From the NCBI RefSeq assembly GCF_002223055.1, contig NZ_NKFL01000004.1:620001-684000 (forward strand): 64,000 nucleotides of DNA, read 5' to 3'. A program made the position numbers and the translations under genes. This DNA comes from Burkholderia sp. HI2500 (GTDB taxonomy: Bacteria; Pseudomonadota; Gammaproteobacteria; Burkholderiales; Burkholderiaceae). Under the pieces are notes generated by a model, which saw only the letters and a program-made list of their open reading frames with translations, was not told the origin of the DNA and did no database searches. This document shows positions 33,083-42,708 of the stretch, one piece after another. How positions within the stretch are numbered: the first letter of the stretch is position 1; every line of letters starts with the position of its first letter.

Positions 33083-36000
33083 TCAGTGATGCGTCGTTTC
33101 GACCTGCTGCATCGGGGCCGTATCGACCGGCGGCAGCGCCTTGCGTTCGCGCGGCACGCGAGCCGGACGCGGGAGGCGCGACGCGGCTTCCTGCGCAGCG
33201 GCGAACTTGCCGGCGTCCGTGTTCACCCAGACGAGACCAGCCTGCTCCAGCACGGTATCCAGGCTCGCCGAAGCGGGCGCGGCTGCCGGTTGGGCGGGGG
33301 CCGGAGTCGGTGCCGGTGCCGGTGCCGGTGCGGCGACGGCCTCGACCGGCGCGGCTTCGACATGGGCCGGCTCCGCAACCACCGGAGCGGCTTCGGTCGT
33401 CACGGCCGGTGCGGCTTGCTCGACGGGGGCCTGCTGAGGCGCCTCGACGGCGACGGGCGCTGCCGGCACTTCGAACGCGTCGGTCGGCGAAACCGCGACC
33501 GGAGCCGGACCGGCTTCCGTATCGACGGCCGGTGCGACCGGTACCGGTTCTGCTGCCTGGGCGACCACGGCTGCTTCGACCGGTGCTGCCTCGAAGTGTA
33601 CCGGTGCCGGCTGCGGCTCGACAGCGGCCGCTGCTGCCGGTTCGGCATGGTGCTCGACCACGGCTTCGGCGACGACGGCGCTTGCCGCGGCGGCTGCCAC
33701 GACGACTGCCGGTGCGGCCGGGTGGGCCGGTTCGGCAGCAGCCGGTGCTTCCGGCGTCACGGCTTGCACCGTCACTTCGCCTTCTGCGCCTTGCTCGGCG
33801 TGGTCGACGACTGCGCCGTCTTCCTCGCGCTCGCGACGACCGCCGCGGCGGCCGCGACGGCGACGGCGACGTTCCTCGCCATCACGCGCGCCGGCTTCCG
33901 CATCGGCTGCCAGCTCGGCGCCGGGCAGGGCTTCCGCGACGGCCTTGTCGGCTTCCGCGTCCGGATGGGTTTCGCCGCGGGTGACGGTTTCCAGCGTGGC
34001 CGCATGCTGAGTCGGCTTGCGGCGCTCGCGACGTTCCTGGCGCTCGCCACGACCCGCAGCTTCAACGCCTTCCGGCTGCTCGACACGCTCGCGCGGTTCA
34101 CGCGGTTCGCGGTTCTCACGCGGTTCGCGCGGCTCACGGCTTTCACGCGGCTCGCGGCCTTCGCGCGGGCTGCGGCCCTCGCGACCTTCGCGGTTCTCGC
34201 GACCTTCACGCGGTTCACGACCCTCGCGCGGTTCGCGGCCTTCACGCGGCTCACGAGCCTCACGCGGTTCGCGCACTTCCTTGCCTTCGCGCTCCTGGCG
34301 TTGCGGCTGGCCACGGCCTGCCGCGACCTGGTCGCGGCCGCCTTGCGCCTGCTGGGCGCCGCCGCGACGGTTGCGGTTGCGATCGCCACCGCGTTCGCCG
34401 CGTTGCTCGGACTTCTCGGCGCGTTCGCCGCGAGCCGGACGGGCTGCCTGCTCCTTCGCCGGGGCCGGAGCAACCGGTGCGGGTGCGGGCGCCGGCGATA
34501 CGCCGAACAGACCCTTCAGCCAGCCGATGAAGCCGCCGGTTGCCGGCGCGACAGGCGCGGGCGCTGCAACGGGTTCGACCGGGCGCTGCGGTGCCGGGCT
34601 CGGGGCCGGACGCTCGGGCGTGATGCCCTTGACCGCGGCTTCCTGCTTCGGCTTCACTTCCGCCGCGCGCTTGCTGTAGCCGGTTTCCGACTCGAGTTCG
34701 CGGGCGGCTTCCTCGGCCATCTTCCAGGACGCGCGCGGGTCGTCGAGACGGGCGTCGTCGTGGCGCAGGCGCTCGAGCTTGTAGTGCGGCGTATCGAGGT
34801 GCTTGTTCGGGATCAGCACGATGCCGACCTTGAAGCGCGACTCGATCTTGTTGATTTCCTGACGCTTTTCGTTGAGCAGGAAGGCGGTCACCTCGACCGG
34901 CACCTGGCAGTGGATCGCCGCGGTGTTTTCCTTCATCGCTTCTTCCTGAATGATCCGCAGGACCTGCAGCGCGGACGATTCGGTATCGCGGATGTGACCG
35001 GTGCCGTTACAACGCGGGCAGGTCACGTGGCTGCCTTCCGACAGGGCCGGACGCAGGCGCTGGCGCGACAGTTCCATCAGGCCGAAGCGGGAGATCTTGC
35101 CCATCTGGACGCGCGCGCGGTCATGCTTGAGCGCGTCTTTCAGGCGCTGCTCGACTTCGCGCTGGCTCTTCGCCGATTCCATGTCGATGAAATCGATCAC
35201 GATCAGGCCGCCGAGGTCACGCAGGCGGAGCTGGCGGGCGACTTCGTCGGCCGCTTCGAGGTTCGTGCGGGTCGCCGTTTCCTCGATGTCCGCGCCCTTG
35301 GTCGCACGCGCCGAGTTCACGTCGATCGCGACGAGCGCTTCGGTGTGGTCGATCACGATCGCGCCACCCGACGGCAGCGGTACCGTGCGCGAATACGCGG
35401 TTTCGATCTGGTGTTCGATCTGGAAGCGGGAGAACAGCGGCACGTCGTCGTGGTAGCGCTTCACCTTCGCGACGTTGTCCGGCATCACGATGTCCATGAA
35501 GGCGCGGGCCTGATCGTGGATTTCGTTCGTGTCGATCAGGATTTCGCCGATATCGGGCTGGAAATAGTCCCGGATCGCGCGGATCACGAGGCTCGATTCC
35601 AGATAGATCAGCATCGGCTGGCCGGGGTTGCCGCTTTGCGACGCCGCTTCGATCGCGCGCCACAGTTGCAGCAGGTAGTTCAGGTCCCACTGCAGTTCCT
35701 CGGCGCTGCGGCCGATGCCCGCGGTACGGGCGATCATGCTCATGCCGTCCGGGATCTGCAGTTGCGCCATCGTCTCGCGCAGTTCCTGACGCTCGTCGCC
35801 TTCGATCCGGCGCGACACGCCGCCGCCGCGCGGATTGTTCGGCATCAGCACCAGGTAGCGGCCGGCGAGCGAGATGAACGTGGTGAGGGCGGCGCCCTTG
35901 TTGCCGCGCTCTTCCTTCTCGACCTGGACGATCAGTTCCTGGCCTTCACGCAGGGCATCCTGGATGCGCGCGGAGCGCATGTCGATGCCTTCCTTGAAGT

Positions 36001-36229
36001 ACTGGCGGGCGACTTCCTTGAACGGCAGGAAGCCGTGGCGGTCCTCGCCGTAGTTGACGAAGCACGCTTCGAGCGACGGCTCGATACGGGTGATGACACC
36101 TTTGTAGATATTGCCTTTGCGCTGTTCGCGCCCGGCTGTCTCGATGTCGATGTCGATGAGCTTTTGCCCATCGACGATGGCGACGCGCAGCTCCTCCTGC
36201 TGCGTCGCATTGAACAGCATGCGTTTCAT
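33083..36229 (-). CDS. rne: Ribonuclease E
   Basis: RNase E is the main endonuclease for mRNA decay and rRNA/tRNA processing and the scaffold of the degradosome. The 1048-residue protein begins [22 protein letters not shown]. An S1 domain ([25 protein letters not shown]) is followed by the catalytic core and a Zn-link CPRCNGTGH. The C-terminal half is low-complexity: a very regular Arg/Glu-rich repeat (residues ~650-710), then Ala/Pro/Val-rich acid-poor sequence, ending with [16 protein letters not shown]. The true start at 36229 is fixed by the family N-terminus; the upstream open frame is leader, not protein. Confidence 0.96.
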   Translation of the reverse strand: MKRMLFNATQQEELRVAIVDGQKLIDIDIETAGREQRKGNIYKGVITRIEPSLEACFVNYGEDRHGFLPFKEVARQYFKEGIDMRSARIQDALREGQELIVQVEKEERGNKGAALTTFISLAGRYLVLMPNNPRGGGVSRRIEGDERQELRETMAQLQIPDGMSMIARTAGIGRSAEELQWDLNYLLQLWRAIEAASQSGNPGQPMLIYLESSLVIRAIRDYFQPDIGEILIDTNEIHDQARAFMDIVMPDNVAKVKRYHDDVPLFSRFQIEHQIETAYSRTVPLPSGGAIVIDHTEALVAIDVNSARATKGADIEETATRTNLEAADEVARQLRLRDLGGLIVIDFIDMESAKSQREVEQRLKDALKHDRARVQMGKISRFGLMELSRQRLRPALSEGSHVTCPRCNGTGHIRDTESSALQVLRIIQEEAMKENTAAIHCQVPVEVTAFLLNEKRQEINKIESRFKVGIVLIPNKHLDTPHYKLERLRHDDARLDDPRASWKMAEEAARELESETGYSKRAAEVKPKQEAAVKGITPERPAPSPAPQRPVEPVAAPAPVAPATGGFIGWLKGLFGVSPAPAPAPVAPAPAKEQAARPARGERAEKSEQRGERGGDRNRNRRGGAQQAQGGRDQVAAGRGQPQRQEREGKEVREPREAREPREGREPREGREPREGRENREGREGRSPREGREPRESREPREPRENREPREPRERVEQPEGVEAAGRGERQERRERRKPTQHAATLETVTRGETHPDAEADKAVAEALPGAELAADAEAGARDGEERRRRRRGRRGGRREREEDGAVVDHAEQGAEGEVTVQAVTPEAPAAAEPAHPAAPAVVVAAAAASAVVAEAVVEHHAEPAAAAAVEPQPAPVHFEAAPVEAAVVAQAAEPVPVAPAVDTEAGPAPVAVSPTDAFEVPAAPVAVEAPQQAPVEQAAPAVTTEAAPVVAEPAHVEAAPVEAVAAPAPAPAPTPAPAQPAAAPASASLDTVLEQAGLVWVNTDAGKFAAAQEAASRLPRPARVPRERKALPPVDTAPMQQVETTHH
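34090..34280 (-). repeat. Arg/Glu-rich repeats in the RNase E tail
   Basis: About 190 bp encode repeats of [12 protein letters not shown] units. The repeat is imperfect and Arg/Glu-Pro/Gly based, resembling the arginine-rich RNA- and protein-binding regions of other RNase E tails, and is prone to copy-number change. Confidence 0.85.
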
Positions 36230-36942
36230 GAACGACTCCAGGCGGCTCTGCTGGCGGCGCCTCGCGGTTGTCAGTCGCGAGGGCGGGAACGACGGCAGGC
36301 CGCACCTTGTTGTGTTGTCACGAGCACGCTGGAGCGGGAACGATGGCGGGGAGAATTGCCTGAAGAGGCGCTTGGGCCCGAAAGACGGGGCCGGCGGCCA
36401 TAGGGCACCTGCGAACACGGCTTCAAAGCACGGCGTCCACACACCGCACGCTGTCAAAGCGCGCTAAGCCTGAGGCCGGGCACTGCCGCGGGGTGCGTCG
36501 CCATGCGACGCGCGTGCCAACGGGCGGCAGATGCTGCGGCTCGGGCCGCAGCGGGGAGTATCGAATCCAGCCCGACTTTCCCGCCTGGGGTGTACTTCCC
36601 TGGTTTGACGTCGCCAGGCCCCGCACGCTTCGCGGAGCCAAATCGGGCGCAACGCCGTAATTTTCGCAACCGGCAGCCTGCGCGGACGCACTTCGCGCCG
36701 TCGGGCTGCCGATCAAATTCTTTTCAACCAACTTTCCGTTACCGCGGCGCCTTGCCGACCGAATCCGCCTGTGGGCGCGATCCTTGCCGACGGGCGGCGC
36801 CGTGCGTGCAACTTGCTGCATCTCTTTGATTAGGGGCGAGCAGCAGACCCCCGGCGCAAGTAAAATAACGGTTTGCGCTTGCGCCTTGCCCGGTTGGTCC
36901 GGGCCGGCCGGTGAGGCCGCCCGCAACGTCAGGCTGGGCAAA
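36230..36942 (-). promoter_or_regulatory. Long structured leader of rne
   Basis: If transcription begins near 36936, the rne leader is about 700 nt. It holds two perfect 7-bp hairpins: 36495-36511 (GCGTCGC/GCGACGC, 3-nt loop) and 36534-36551 (CTGCGGC/GCCGCAG, 4-nt loop). In E. coli rne has a 361-nt leader with hairpins that RNase E uses to limit its own mRNA; by analogy this leader may act likewise. No ORF here is credible. Confidence 0.65.
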
Positions 36943-36971
36943 ATTATATTCAGTATGAACGAGTTAGGCAA
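36943..36971 (-). promoter_or_regulatory. rne promoter overlapping the rluC start
   Basis: On the minus strand: TTGCCT (36971-36966), a 17-bp spacer, and a perfect TATAAT (36948-36943). The divergent rluC ATG at 36955 sits within the spacer, so the promoter lies across the rluC start. Confidence 0.75.
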
Positions 36972-37959
36972 AATATCCCAGAATTCGGTCGCAAGCGGCC
37001 AGGTATCGATGATCGAGATCGATGAAAACTCGGCCGGTCAGCGTATCGACAACTTCCTGTTGCGCGTCTGTAAAGGCGTGCCGAAAAGCCATATTTACCG
37101 GATCCTGCGCAGCGGCGAAGTGCGCGTGAACAAGGGTCGGGTCGATGCGCAGTACCGGCTCGCGTTCGGCGACATCGTCCGCGTGCCGCCCGTGCGCGTG
37201 GCCGCCGCCGACCTCGCGCGTGCCGAAGCCACCATCGTGCCGCCCGCGCACTTCGACGTGCTGTTCGAGGACGACGCGATGCTCGTCATCAACAAGCCGG
37301 CCGGGGTGGCGGTCCACGGCGGCAGCGGCGTCGCGTTCGGCGTGATCGAGCAGATGCGCCAGGCGCGCCCGCGCGCGAAATTCCTCGAACTCGTGCACCG
37401 GCTCGACCGCGAGACGTCCGGGATCCTGATGCTCGCGAAGAAGCGTACGGCGCTGGTGGGCCTGCACGAACAGATTCGCGAGAACCGGATGGACAAGCGC
37501 TACTTCGCGTGCGTCCACGGTGAATGGCAGTCCGACTGGGGGCGTCGCCGCGCGGTGAAGGCGCCGCTGTTCAAGTATTCGACCCCGGAAGGGGAGCGCC
37601 GCGTGCGGGTGCAGGACGACGGGCTGCCGTCGCATACGGTGTTCAACCTCGTCGACCTGTGGCCCGAGTACGCGCTTCTCGAGGCGGAACTCAAAACGGG
37701 TCGGACCCATCAGATCCGTGTGCACCTCGCGCATCTCGGCCTGCCGATCGCCGGCGACGCCAAGTACGGCGATTTCGCACTGAACAAGGCGCTGGCGCGC
37801 GCGAATGCGCAGCCGTCGTTGAAACGGATGTTCCTGCATGCGTACCGGCTGCGCCTCGCCCACCCGCTGACCGGCGAGGCACTGCAGTTCGATGCGCCGC
37901 TGCCGGACGAATGCCGGCGCTTCCTCGATCAACTCAGCGCACTGCGCGATACCGCCTGA
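36955..37959 (+). CDS. rluC: 23S rRNA pseudouridine synthase RluC
   Basis: RluC makes pseudouridines at 955, 2504 and 2580 of 23S rRNA (E. coli numbering). The 334-residue protein starts MNELGKISQNSVASGQVSMIEI, with an S4 domain (GQRIDNFLLRVCKGVPKSHIYRILRSGEVRVNKGR) and the catalytic motif VHRLDRETSGIL with the essential Asp, plus LKTGRTHQIRVHLAHLGLPIAGD. The divergent rne-rluC arrangement is widespread in proteobacteria. The gene is followed by the HAD phosphatase gene 5 bp later. Confidence 0.96.
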   Translation: MNELGKISQNSVASGQVSMIEIDENSAGQRIDNFLLRVCKGVPKSHIYRILRSGEVRVNKGRVDAQYRLAFGDIVRVPPVRVAAADLARAEATIVPPAHFDVLFEDDAMLVINKPAGVAVHGGSGVAFGVIEQMRQARPRAKFLELVHRLDRETSGILMLAKKRTALVGLHEQIRENRMDKRYFACVHGEWQSDWGRRRAVKAPLFKYSTPEGERRVRVQDDGLPSHTVFNLVDLWPEYALLEAELKTGRTHQIRVHLAHLGLPIAGDAKYGDFALNKALARANAQPSLKRMFLHAYRLRLAHPLTGEALQFDAPLPDECRRFLDQLSALRDTA

Positions 37960-37964
37960 ACCGC

Positions 37965-38624
37965 ATGGCTCGACAGCAATTTGACCTGATCGTCTTCGAC
38001 TGGGACGGCACGCTGATGGATTCGACTGCGCACATCGCGCACAGCATCCAGGCCGCATGCCGCGATCTCGGCTTGCCCACGCCGTCCGACGAGGCGTCAC
38101 GCTACGTGATCGGCCTCGGCCTGCGCGATGCGCTGCAGATTACGGCTCCGACCCTCGATCCGTCCGACTATTCGCGGCTCGCCGAGCGCTACCGCTATCA
38201 CTATCTGCTCGACGACCAGCGCATCGAGTTGTTCGCCGGCGTGCGCGAACTGCTGGCCGAGTTGCGCGACACGGGCTATCTGCTCGCCGTTGCAACCGGC
38301 AAGGGTCGGGTCGGGTTGAACCGCGTGCTCGACCAGTCGAAGCTGACGAGCCTGTTCGATGCGACGCGCTGCGCCGACGAAACCTTCTCGAAACCGCATC
38401 CGGCGATGCTGCACGAACTGTCCCGGGAATTGGGGCAGGACCTGTCGCGCACCGTGATGATCGGCGACACGACCCACGACCTGCAGATGGCCGCGAGTGC
38501 CGGGGCCGCCGGCGTCGGCGTCGCGTACGGCGCGCACACGGCCGACGCACTGGCCGCGCTCGCGCCGCGCTTCGTCGCGCCGGACGTCGGCGCGCTGGCC
38601 GCGTGGCTGCGGGAGCACGCATGA
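37965..38624 (+). CDS. HAD-family phosphatase, phosphoglycolate phosphatase-like
   Basis: A 219-residue HAD hydrolase starting MARQQFDLIVFDWDGTLMDS, with motif I FDWDGT (Asp nucleophile), motif II VATGKG, and motif III/IV KPHP and MIGDTTHDLQMA. These match the Gph/PPase-like group, often downstream of rluC. The exact substrate is uncertain. Its ATG lies 5 bp after rluC, and its TGA overlaps the next ATG (ATGA). Confidence 0.9.
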   Translation: MARQQFDLIVFDWDGTLMDSTAHIAHSIQAACRDLGLPTPSDEASRYVIGLGLRDALQITAPTLDPSDYSRLAERYRYHYLLDDQRIELFAGVRELLAELRDTGYLLAVATGKGRVGLNRVLDQSKLTSLFDATRCADETFSKPHPAMLHELSRELGQDLSRTVMIGDTTHDLQMAASAGAAGVGVAYGAHTADALAALAPRFVAPDVGALAAWLREHA

Positions 38625-39022
38625 GCGCGGCGCCGGACGCCGTGCGCGTGTGCGCATCGGATGCGCTGGCCGACGGCGGCGCCGGCGTGCGCGTCGATGC
38701 GACGCTGCGCGGCGAGCAGGCCGTCGTGTTCTTCGTGCGCTACGAGGGCCACGCATACGGCTACCTGAATCGCTGCGCGCATGTGCCGATGGAGCTCGAC
38801 TGGGCCGAAGGGCAGTTCTTCGAATCGTCGGGCCTCTACCTGATGTGCGCGACGCATGGCGCGATCTACGAGCCGAACACCGGCAAGTGCGTCGGCGGCC
38901 CGTGCCGCGGCGGCCGCCTGCGGCCGGTCGAGGTCGACGAGCGCGACACGTCCGACGGGCGTGCGGTATTCTGGGTGCCCGACGCCGACCTGCGTCCCGC
39001 TGTTCCCGCCACGACCGACTAA
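38621..39022 (+). CDS. Rieske 2Fe-2S ferredoxin-like protein
   Basis: A 133-residue soluble Rieske protein. The cluster ligands are in CAHVPMELDW and CATHGAIYEPNTGKCVGGPC, the Cys-X-His / Cys-X2-His pattern. It has no membrane anchor or oxygenase domain, so it is probably a small electron carrier or regulator linked to its neighbours; partner unknown. ATGA overlap with the HAD gene and close placement before sppA support one operon: rluC, HAD, Rieske, sppA. Confidence 0.9.
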   Translation: MSAAPDAVRVCASDALADGGAGVRVDATLRGEQAVVFFVRYEGHAYGYLNRCAHVPMELDWAEGQFFESSGLYLMCATHGAIYEPNTGKCVGGPCRGGRLRPVEVDERDTSDGRAVFWVPDADLRPAVPATTD

Positions 39023-39034
39023 CGACAACCCTGC

Positions 39035-40027
39035 ATGGCCGACCAACCGAATTCCCCTGATTCCTCCCCCCGTTCCGATAGCCGTGAACCGAACTGGGAG
39101 CGTGCGGCGCTCGAGCGGATCGCGCTCGCGGCCGTCAAGGAGCAGCGCGCGGCGCGGCGCTGGAAGATCTTCTTCCGCTTCGCGTTCCTCGCCGTATTCG
39201 TGCTGTTCGCGTTCGCGCTGATCGATTTCTCGAGCGATTCGAAGTTCTCGTCGAGCGGGCGGCATACGGCGCTCGTGACGATCGACGGCGAGATCGCGGC
39301 CGGCGTCAACGCAAATGCCGAGGACATCAACACGGCGCTCGACGCCGCGTTCGACGACGACGGCACGGCCGGTGTCGTGCTGCGGATCAACAGCCCGGGC
39401 GGCAGCCCGGTGCAGGCGGGGATGGTCTACGACGAGATCCGCCGGCTGCGCGCGAAGCATCCGGACAAGCCGTTGTATGTCGTCGTGACCGACATGTGCG
39501 CATCGGGCGGCTATTACATCGCGTCCGCGGCCGACAAGATCTTCGTCGACAAGGCGAGCATCGTCGGGTCGATCGGCGTGCTGATGGACGGGTTCGGCTT
39601 TACCGGGCTGATGGGCAAGCTCGGCGTCGAGCGGCGCCTGCATACGTCGGGTGAAAACAAGGGCTTCTACGACCCGTTCTCGCCGGAAACGCCGAAGATG
39701 GACGCGCATGCGCAGGCATTGCTCGACCAGGTGCACGCGCAGTTCATCAAGGCCGTGAAGGATGGCCGCGGCAAGCGGCTGCACGAGACACCCGACATGT
39801 TCTCGGGACTGTTCTGGACCGGCGAGAAGAGCGTCGAGCTCGGGCTGGCGGACGGTTACGGCACGACCGACACGGTCGCGCGCGACGTGCTGAAGGCGCC
39901 GGATCTTGTCGACTATACGGTGAAGGAAAGCCTGACGAACCGCGTCGCGCGCAAGTTCGGTGCGGCCGTCGGCGGCGCCGCGATGAAGGCGCTGACGGCC
40001 GGCGGCGCGTCGGTCAGCCTGCGCTGA
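39035..40027 (+). CDS. sppA: Signal peptide peptidase SppA (S49, membrane-anchored)
   Basis: An inner-membrane serine protease thought to digest cleaved signal peptides. The 330-residue short form has one N-terminal membrane segment (KIFFRFAFLAVFVLFAFALIDF) and one S49 domain. INSPGGSPVQAGMVYDEIRRLR, and DMCASGGYYIASAADKIF with the catalytic Ser, are present; the Lys general base follows in the conserved VGSIGVLMDGFG region. It lacks the second domain of E. coli SppA, as in most short forms. Confidence 0.93.
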   Translation: MADQPNSPDSSPRSDSREPNWERAALERIALAAVKEQRAARRWKIFFRFAFLAVFVLFAFALIDFSSDSKFSSSGRHTALVTIDGEIAAGVNANAEDINTALDAAFDDDGTAGVVLRINSPGGSPVQAGMVYDEIRRLRAKHPDKPLYVVVTDMCASGGYYIASAADKIFVDKASIVGSIGVLMDGFGFTGLMGKLGVERRLHTSGENKGFYDPFSPETPKMDAHAQALLDQVHAQFIKAVKDGRGKRLHETPDMFSGLFWTGEKSVELGLADGYGTTDTVARDVLKAPDLVDYTVKESLTNRVARKFGAAVGGAAMKALTAGGASVSLR

Positions 40028-40084
40028 CCGGAGGCGGGCGGGCCGCGATGGCCCGCCGTTCACCTGGCGGAGCGCCTGCCGCGT

Positions 40085-40807
40085 TCAGTTCGCCAGCAGC
40101 AGGAAGATCGCAGGGCGCTTGTGCAGATTCGGCGCAGGCGCCTTTTTCCAGTCCGCGACGGTACGACTCGCGATCGTCTCGGTCGCGAGGGTCAGGTCGG
40201 CTGCGACGCAGATCTGCGTCGACGGCGCGCAGGTCGCGACGAGCGTGTCGAGCATCGCCTGATTCCGGTACGGCGTTTCGATGAAGATCTGCGTCTGGCG
40301 CGCCTTGCGTGACAGTTGTTCGAGTTCGCGCAGGCGTTTCGCGCGCGCGGCCGCGTCGACCGGCAGGTAGCCGTTGAATGCGAAGCTCTGGCCATTCAGG
40401 CCCGATGCCATCAGGGCGAGCAGGATCGAACTCGGCCCGACGAGCGGCACCACCTTCACGCCGCGCTCGTGGGCGCGGCGCACCAGCAACGCACCGGGGT
40501 CGGCGACGGCCGGGCAGCCGGCTTCGGACACGAGGCCGGCGTCCGCACCGGCCAGTACGGGCGCGAGCAGCCGGTCGATGGCGCCGGCCGGCGTGTTGAC
40601 GTTCAGTTCGCTGATCTCGATTTCCTGGATCGGGCGCGTCGTGCCGATCTTCTTCAGAAATGCACGCGTCGTCTTCGCGTTCTCGCCGATGTAATAGCCG
40701 AGCGTGCCGGCGCGCGCCTGCACGGCCGCGGGCAGGACGGCCGCGAGCATCGATTCGTCGCCTTCGCCGAGCGTGTTCGGGACGAGGTAAAGCGTGCCGG
40801 CGGTCAT
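40085..40807 (-). CDS. RsmI-like SAM-dependent methyltransferase (tetrapyrrole methylase fold)
   Basis: A 240-residue protein: [13 protein letters not shown]..., [27 protein letters not shown] (SAM-binding GCP-loop), and [28 protein letters not shown]. It resembles the catalytic domain of RsmI (16S C1402 methylase) but is shorter and starts differently, so it may be a paralogue; the N-terminal [10 protein letters not shown] replaces the RsmI start. It overlaps maf by 4 bp (ATGA). Confidence 0.85.
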   Translation of the reverse strand: MTAGTLYLVPNTLGEGDESMLAAVLPAAVQARAGTLGYYIGENAKTTRAFLKKIGTTRPIQEIEISELNVNTPAGAIDRLLAPVLAGADAGLVSEAGCPAVADPGALLVRRAHERGVKVVPLVGPSSILLALMASGLNGQSFAFNGYLPVDAAARAKRLRELEQLSRKARQTQIFIETPYRNQAMLDTLVATCAPSTQICVAADLTLATETIASRTVADWKKAPAPNLHKRPAIFLLLAN

Positions 40808-41436
40808 GCGCGGTCTCCACGGGTGGTTGCAAACAACGGATAGTCGGCGGCGCGCAGCATGCGCGTGAGCGCGATCAGCGGCAGGCCGACGAGCGCGGTC
40901 GGGTCATTCGAGTCGATCGCGTCGAGCAGCGCGATGCCGAGCCCTTCGGACTTCGCGCTGCCGGCGACGTCGTACGGCGTTTCGGCGCGCAGGTACGCAT
41001 CGAGTTCGGCCTCGGGCAGCGAGCGGAAGCGCACGTGCGTGACGATGTCCTCGACCTGCGCTTCACCCGTCCGGCTGTCGTACAGGCACAGCGCGCTGTG
41101 GAATTCGACTTCGCGGCCCTGCATCGACACGAGTTGCGCGAGCGCGCGCTCATGGGTGCCGGGCTTGCCGATCTGGAGCCCGTCGAAGGTCGCGACCTGA
41201 TCCGACCCGATCACGAGCACGCCGTCGGGCGCGTCGATCGTCGCGGCGACGGCGCGCGCTTTCGCGCCGGCGAGCCGCAGGGCGGTCGCGGCCGGCGTTT
41301 CGCCGTCGTGCGGGGTTTCGTCGAGGTCGGGCGACACGACGTCGAAGGGGATGCCGAGGCGCTCGAGGAGCGCGCGGCGGTAGCGTGAACTGGAGGCAAG
41401 AATCAGCCGCGGCGGGCGGCAAACGGTATCCGGCAT
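40804..41436 (-). CDS. maf: Maf/YceF-family nucleotide pyrophosphatase
   Basis: Maf proteins hydrolyse modified nucleoside triphosphates; the YceF group prefers m7GTP. The 210-residue protein starts [40 protein letters not shown], with [18 protein letters not shown] and [36 protein letters not shown], the Maf hallmarks. It is the first gene of a pair with the RsmI-like gene. The rpmF operon begins on the other strand 230 bp away; yceF-yceD-rpmF proximity is common in proteobacteria. Confidence 0.92.
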   Translation of the reverse strand: MPDTVCRPPRLILASSSRYRRALLERLGIPFDVVSPDLDETPHDGETPAATALRLAGAKARAVAATIDAPDGVLVIGSDQVATFDGLQIGKPGTHERALAQLVSMQGREVEFHSALCLYDSRTGEAQVEDIVTHVRFRSLPEAELDAYLRAETPYDVAGSAKSEGLGIALLDAIDSNDPTALVGLPLIALTRMLRAADYPLFATTRGDRA

Positions 41437-41499
41437 GGTCGGTTGGATCGGTGAGTCGTCAGGTGTTGTGCGGCGTTGCGCGGACGCAAGCTTAAGTGA

Positions 41500-41528
41500 T
41501 TGACCGCAAAAGGTAAAACAGGTATGCT
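41500..41528 (+). promoter_or_regulatory. Sigma-70 promoter for yceD-rpmF
   Basis: TTGACC and TATGCT separated by 17 bp, about 138 bp before the yceD ATG at 41666. The leader between contains no obvious hairpin terminator. Confidence 0.6.
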
Positions 41529-41665
41529 TTCCCGCTTTTCGTCGGCAGGCTTCCGTGTGGTGGCGCCTGCCGGGTCTTCGGAAGTAAAGTACGTCATCCG
41601 TGGATGAGCCGTACGCGAGCGGTACCAAGCCGGATTCGCAAGTCAGCCTGTAGGCAGGAGCGCAC

Positions 41666-42301
41666 ATGAACACTTCTTCTGGCAAACCGGCTGCGGCGCT
41701 TGATCCGCATGCAATCGACCTGTTCGAGTTCGCCCGCAGCGGGCGGCAGGCATCTGGTGCGGTGCGCCTCTCGCAACTGCCGCGCATGTTAAACGAAGTG
41801 CCCGCGGACGCGCCAGATCGCGACACGGTCTTCACATGGCAGGCGGAAGGGTTCACCCAGAAGGAATTGCAGGACGACGGCGCCGACGGGCAGCAGCCGT
41901 ATCTGCGACTTGCGGTGCACGGCCATGCGTGGCTCACGTGCCAGCGCTGCATGACCCCGTACGACCAGGCGTTCGACGTCGACATGACGTACCGGATCGT
42001 CGCGACCGAAGAAGAAGCTGAAGAATTTCCGCTCGACGACGATGAAGCCGATGTGATCGTGGGCTCACGCCAGTTCGATCTCGTCGACTTGATCGAAGAG
42101 GAATTGCTGCTTTCGTTGCCGCTCGTGCCCAAGCACGAGGTTTGCCCGGCAGTTCACGAAAGCCTCGTGTCGGGTGCGAGCGGTCCCGCGGAAGCGGCGG
42201 ACGAAGAGTCCGACGAAACCGGGGACGAAGGCAAACGGCCGAATCCGTTCGCAGCGCTGCAAGCGCTGAAGAAGGACGGTGACGGCACCAAGAAACACTA
42301 A
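41666..42301 (+). CDS. yceD: YceD-family (DUF177) protein, 23S rRNA accumulation protein
   Basis: YceD is needed for normal 23S rRNA accumulation and usually sits before rpmF. The 211-residue protein matches DUF177: [20 protein letters not shown], the zinc-like [69 protein letters not shown]. The C-terminal tail is acidic and lysine-rich. It is followed by rpmF after 98 bp. Confidence 0.94.
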   Translation: MNTSSGKPAAALDPHAIDLFEFARSGRQASGAVRLSQLPRMLNEVPADAPDRDTVFTWQAEGFTQKELQDDGADGQQPYLRLAVHGHAWLTCQRCMTPYDQAFDVDMTYRIVATEEEAEEFPLDDDEADVIVGSRQFDLVDLIEEELLLSLPLVPKHEVCPAVHESLVSGASGPAEAADEESDETGDEGKRPNPFAALQALKKDGDGTKKH

Positions 42302-42345
42302 GCAGTTGTGGCGCGGGAAGGCGTAAAGGCTTTGGGCCAGGGTAG

Positions 42346-42374
42346 TTAAGCGCCGGATCGGGCTGTGTTAGAAT
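42346..42374 (+). promoter_or_regulatory. Candidate internal promoter of rpmF
   Basis: TTAAGC and TAGAAT with a 17-bp spacer; the -10 box is of the extended type (TGtTAGAAT). It lies 26 bp before the rpmF ATG. Confidence 0.45.
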
Positions 42375-42399
42375 CCGGAAAATTATTTAGGAGTTAGTC

Positions 42400-42579
42400 A
42401 TGGCAGTCCAGCAAAACAAGAAGTCGCCGTCGAAGCGCGGCATGCATCGTTCGCACGATTTCCTGACGGCAGCGCCGCTGGCAGTCGAGCCGAGCACGGG
42501 TGAAGTGCATCTGCGTCACCACGTCAGCCCGAACGGCTACTACCGCGGCAAGAAAGTCGTCAAGACGAAGAACGACTAA
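42400..42579 (+). CDS. rpmF: Ribosomal protein bL32
   Basis: The 59-residue 50S protein reads [20 protein letters not shown] and ends [15 protein letters not shown]. The [18 protein letters not shown] start is diagnostic. There is no Cys-X2-Cys, so it is the zinc-free form, as in most proteobacteria. The start is at 42400 behind TTTAGGAG, a strong ribosome site. A terminator-like hairpin follows, separating it from plsX. Confidence 0.97.
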
Positions 42580-42655
42580 GCGTCAAGTCACGCGTTGCGC
42601 GCTACGCTTGCCGTTCGCGTGACAACTGGTTCGCTTGACACTTTCCTGGCTCAAC

Positions 42656-42685
42656 AAAAAGGCGGCATTCAACTGCCGCTTTTTT
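42656..42685 (+). terminator. Terminator between rpmF and plsX
   Basis: GCGGCA-TTCAAC-TGCCGC (42662-42679) followed by TTTTTT. plsX starts 24 bp later, so plsX must rely on read-through or on a promoter not visible here. Confidence 0.75.
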
Positions 42686-42708
42686 GTGCCTGAAATTCGT
42701 CGCATTCC

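Noticed and set aside
33008..36403. A 1131-residue open frame on the plus strand across rne
   Set aside because: Complement of rne codons; Arg/Ala/Leu-rich sequence with no domain. The GC-rich third codon position keeps stops rare on the other strand.
36943..36950. Plus-strand TATATT as the rluC -10 box
   Set aside because: It is only about 5 bp from the ATG, leaving no leader; the same bases make a far better minus-strand TATAAT for rne.
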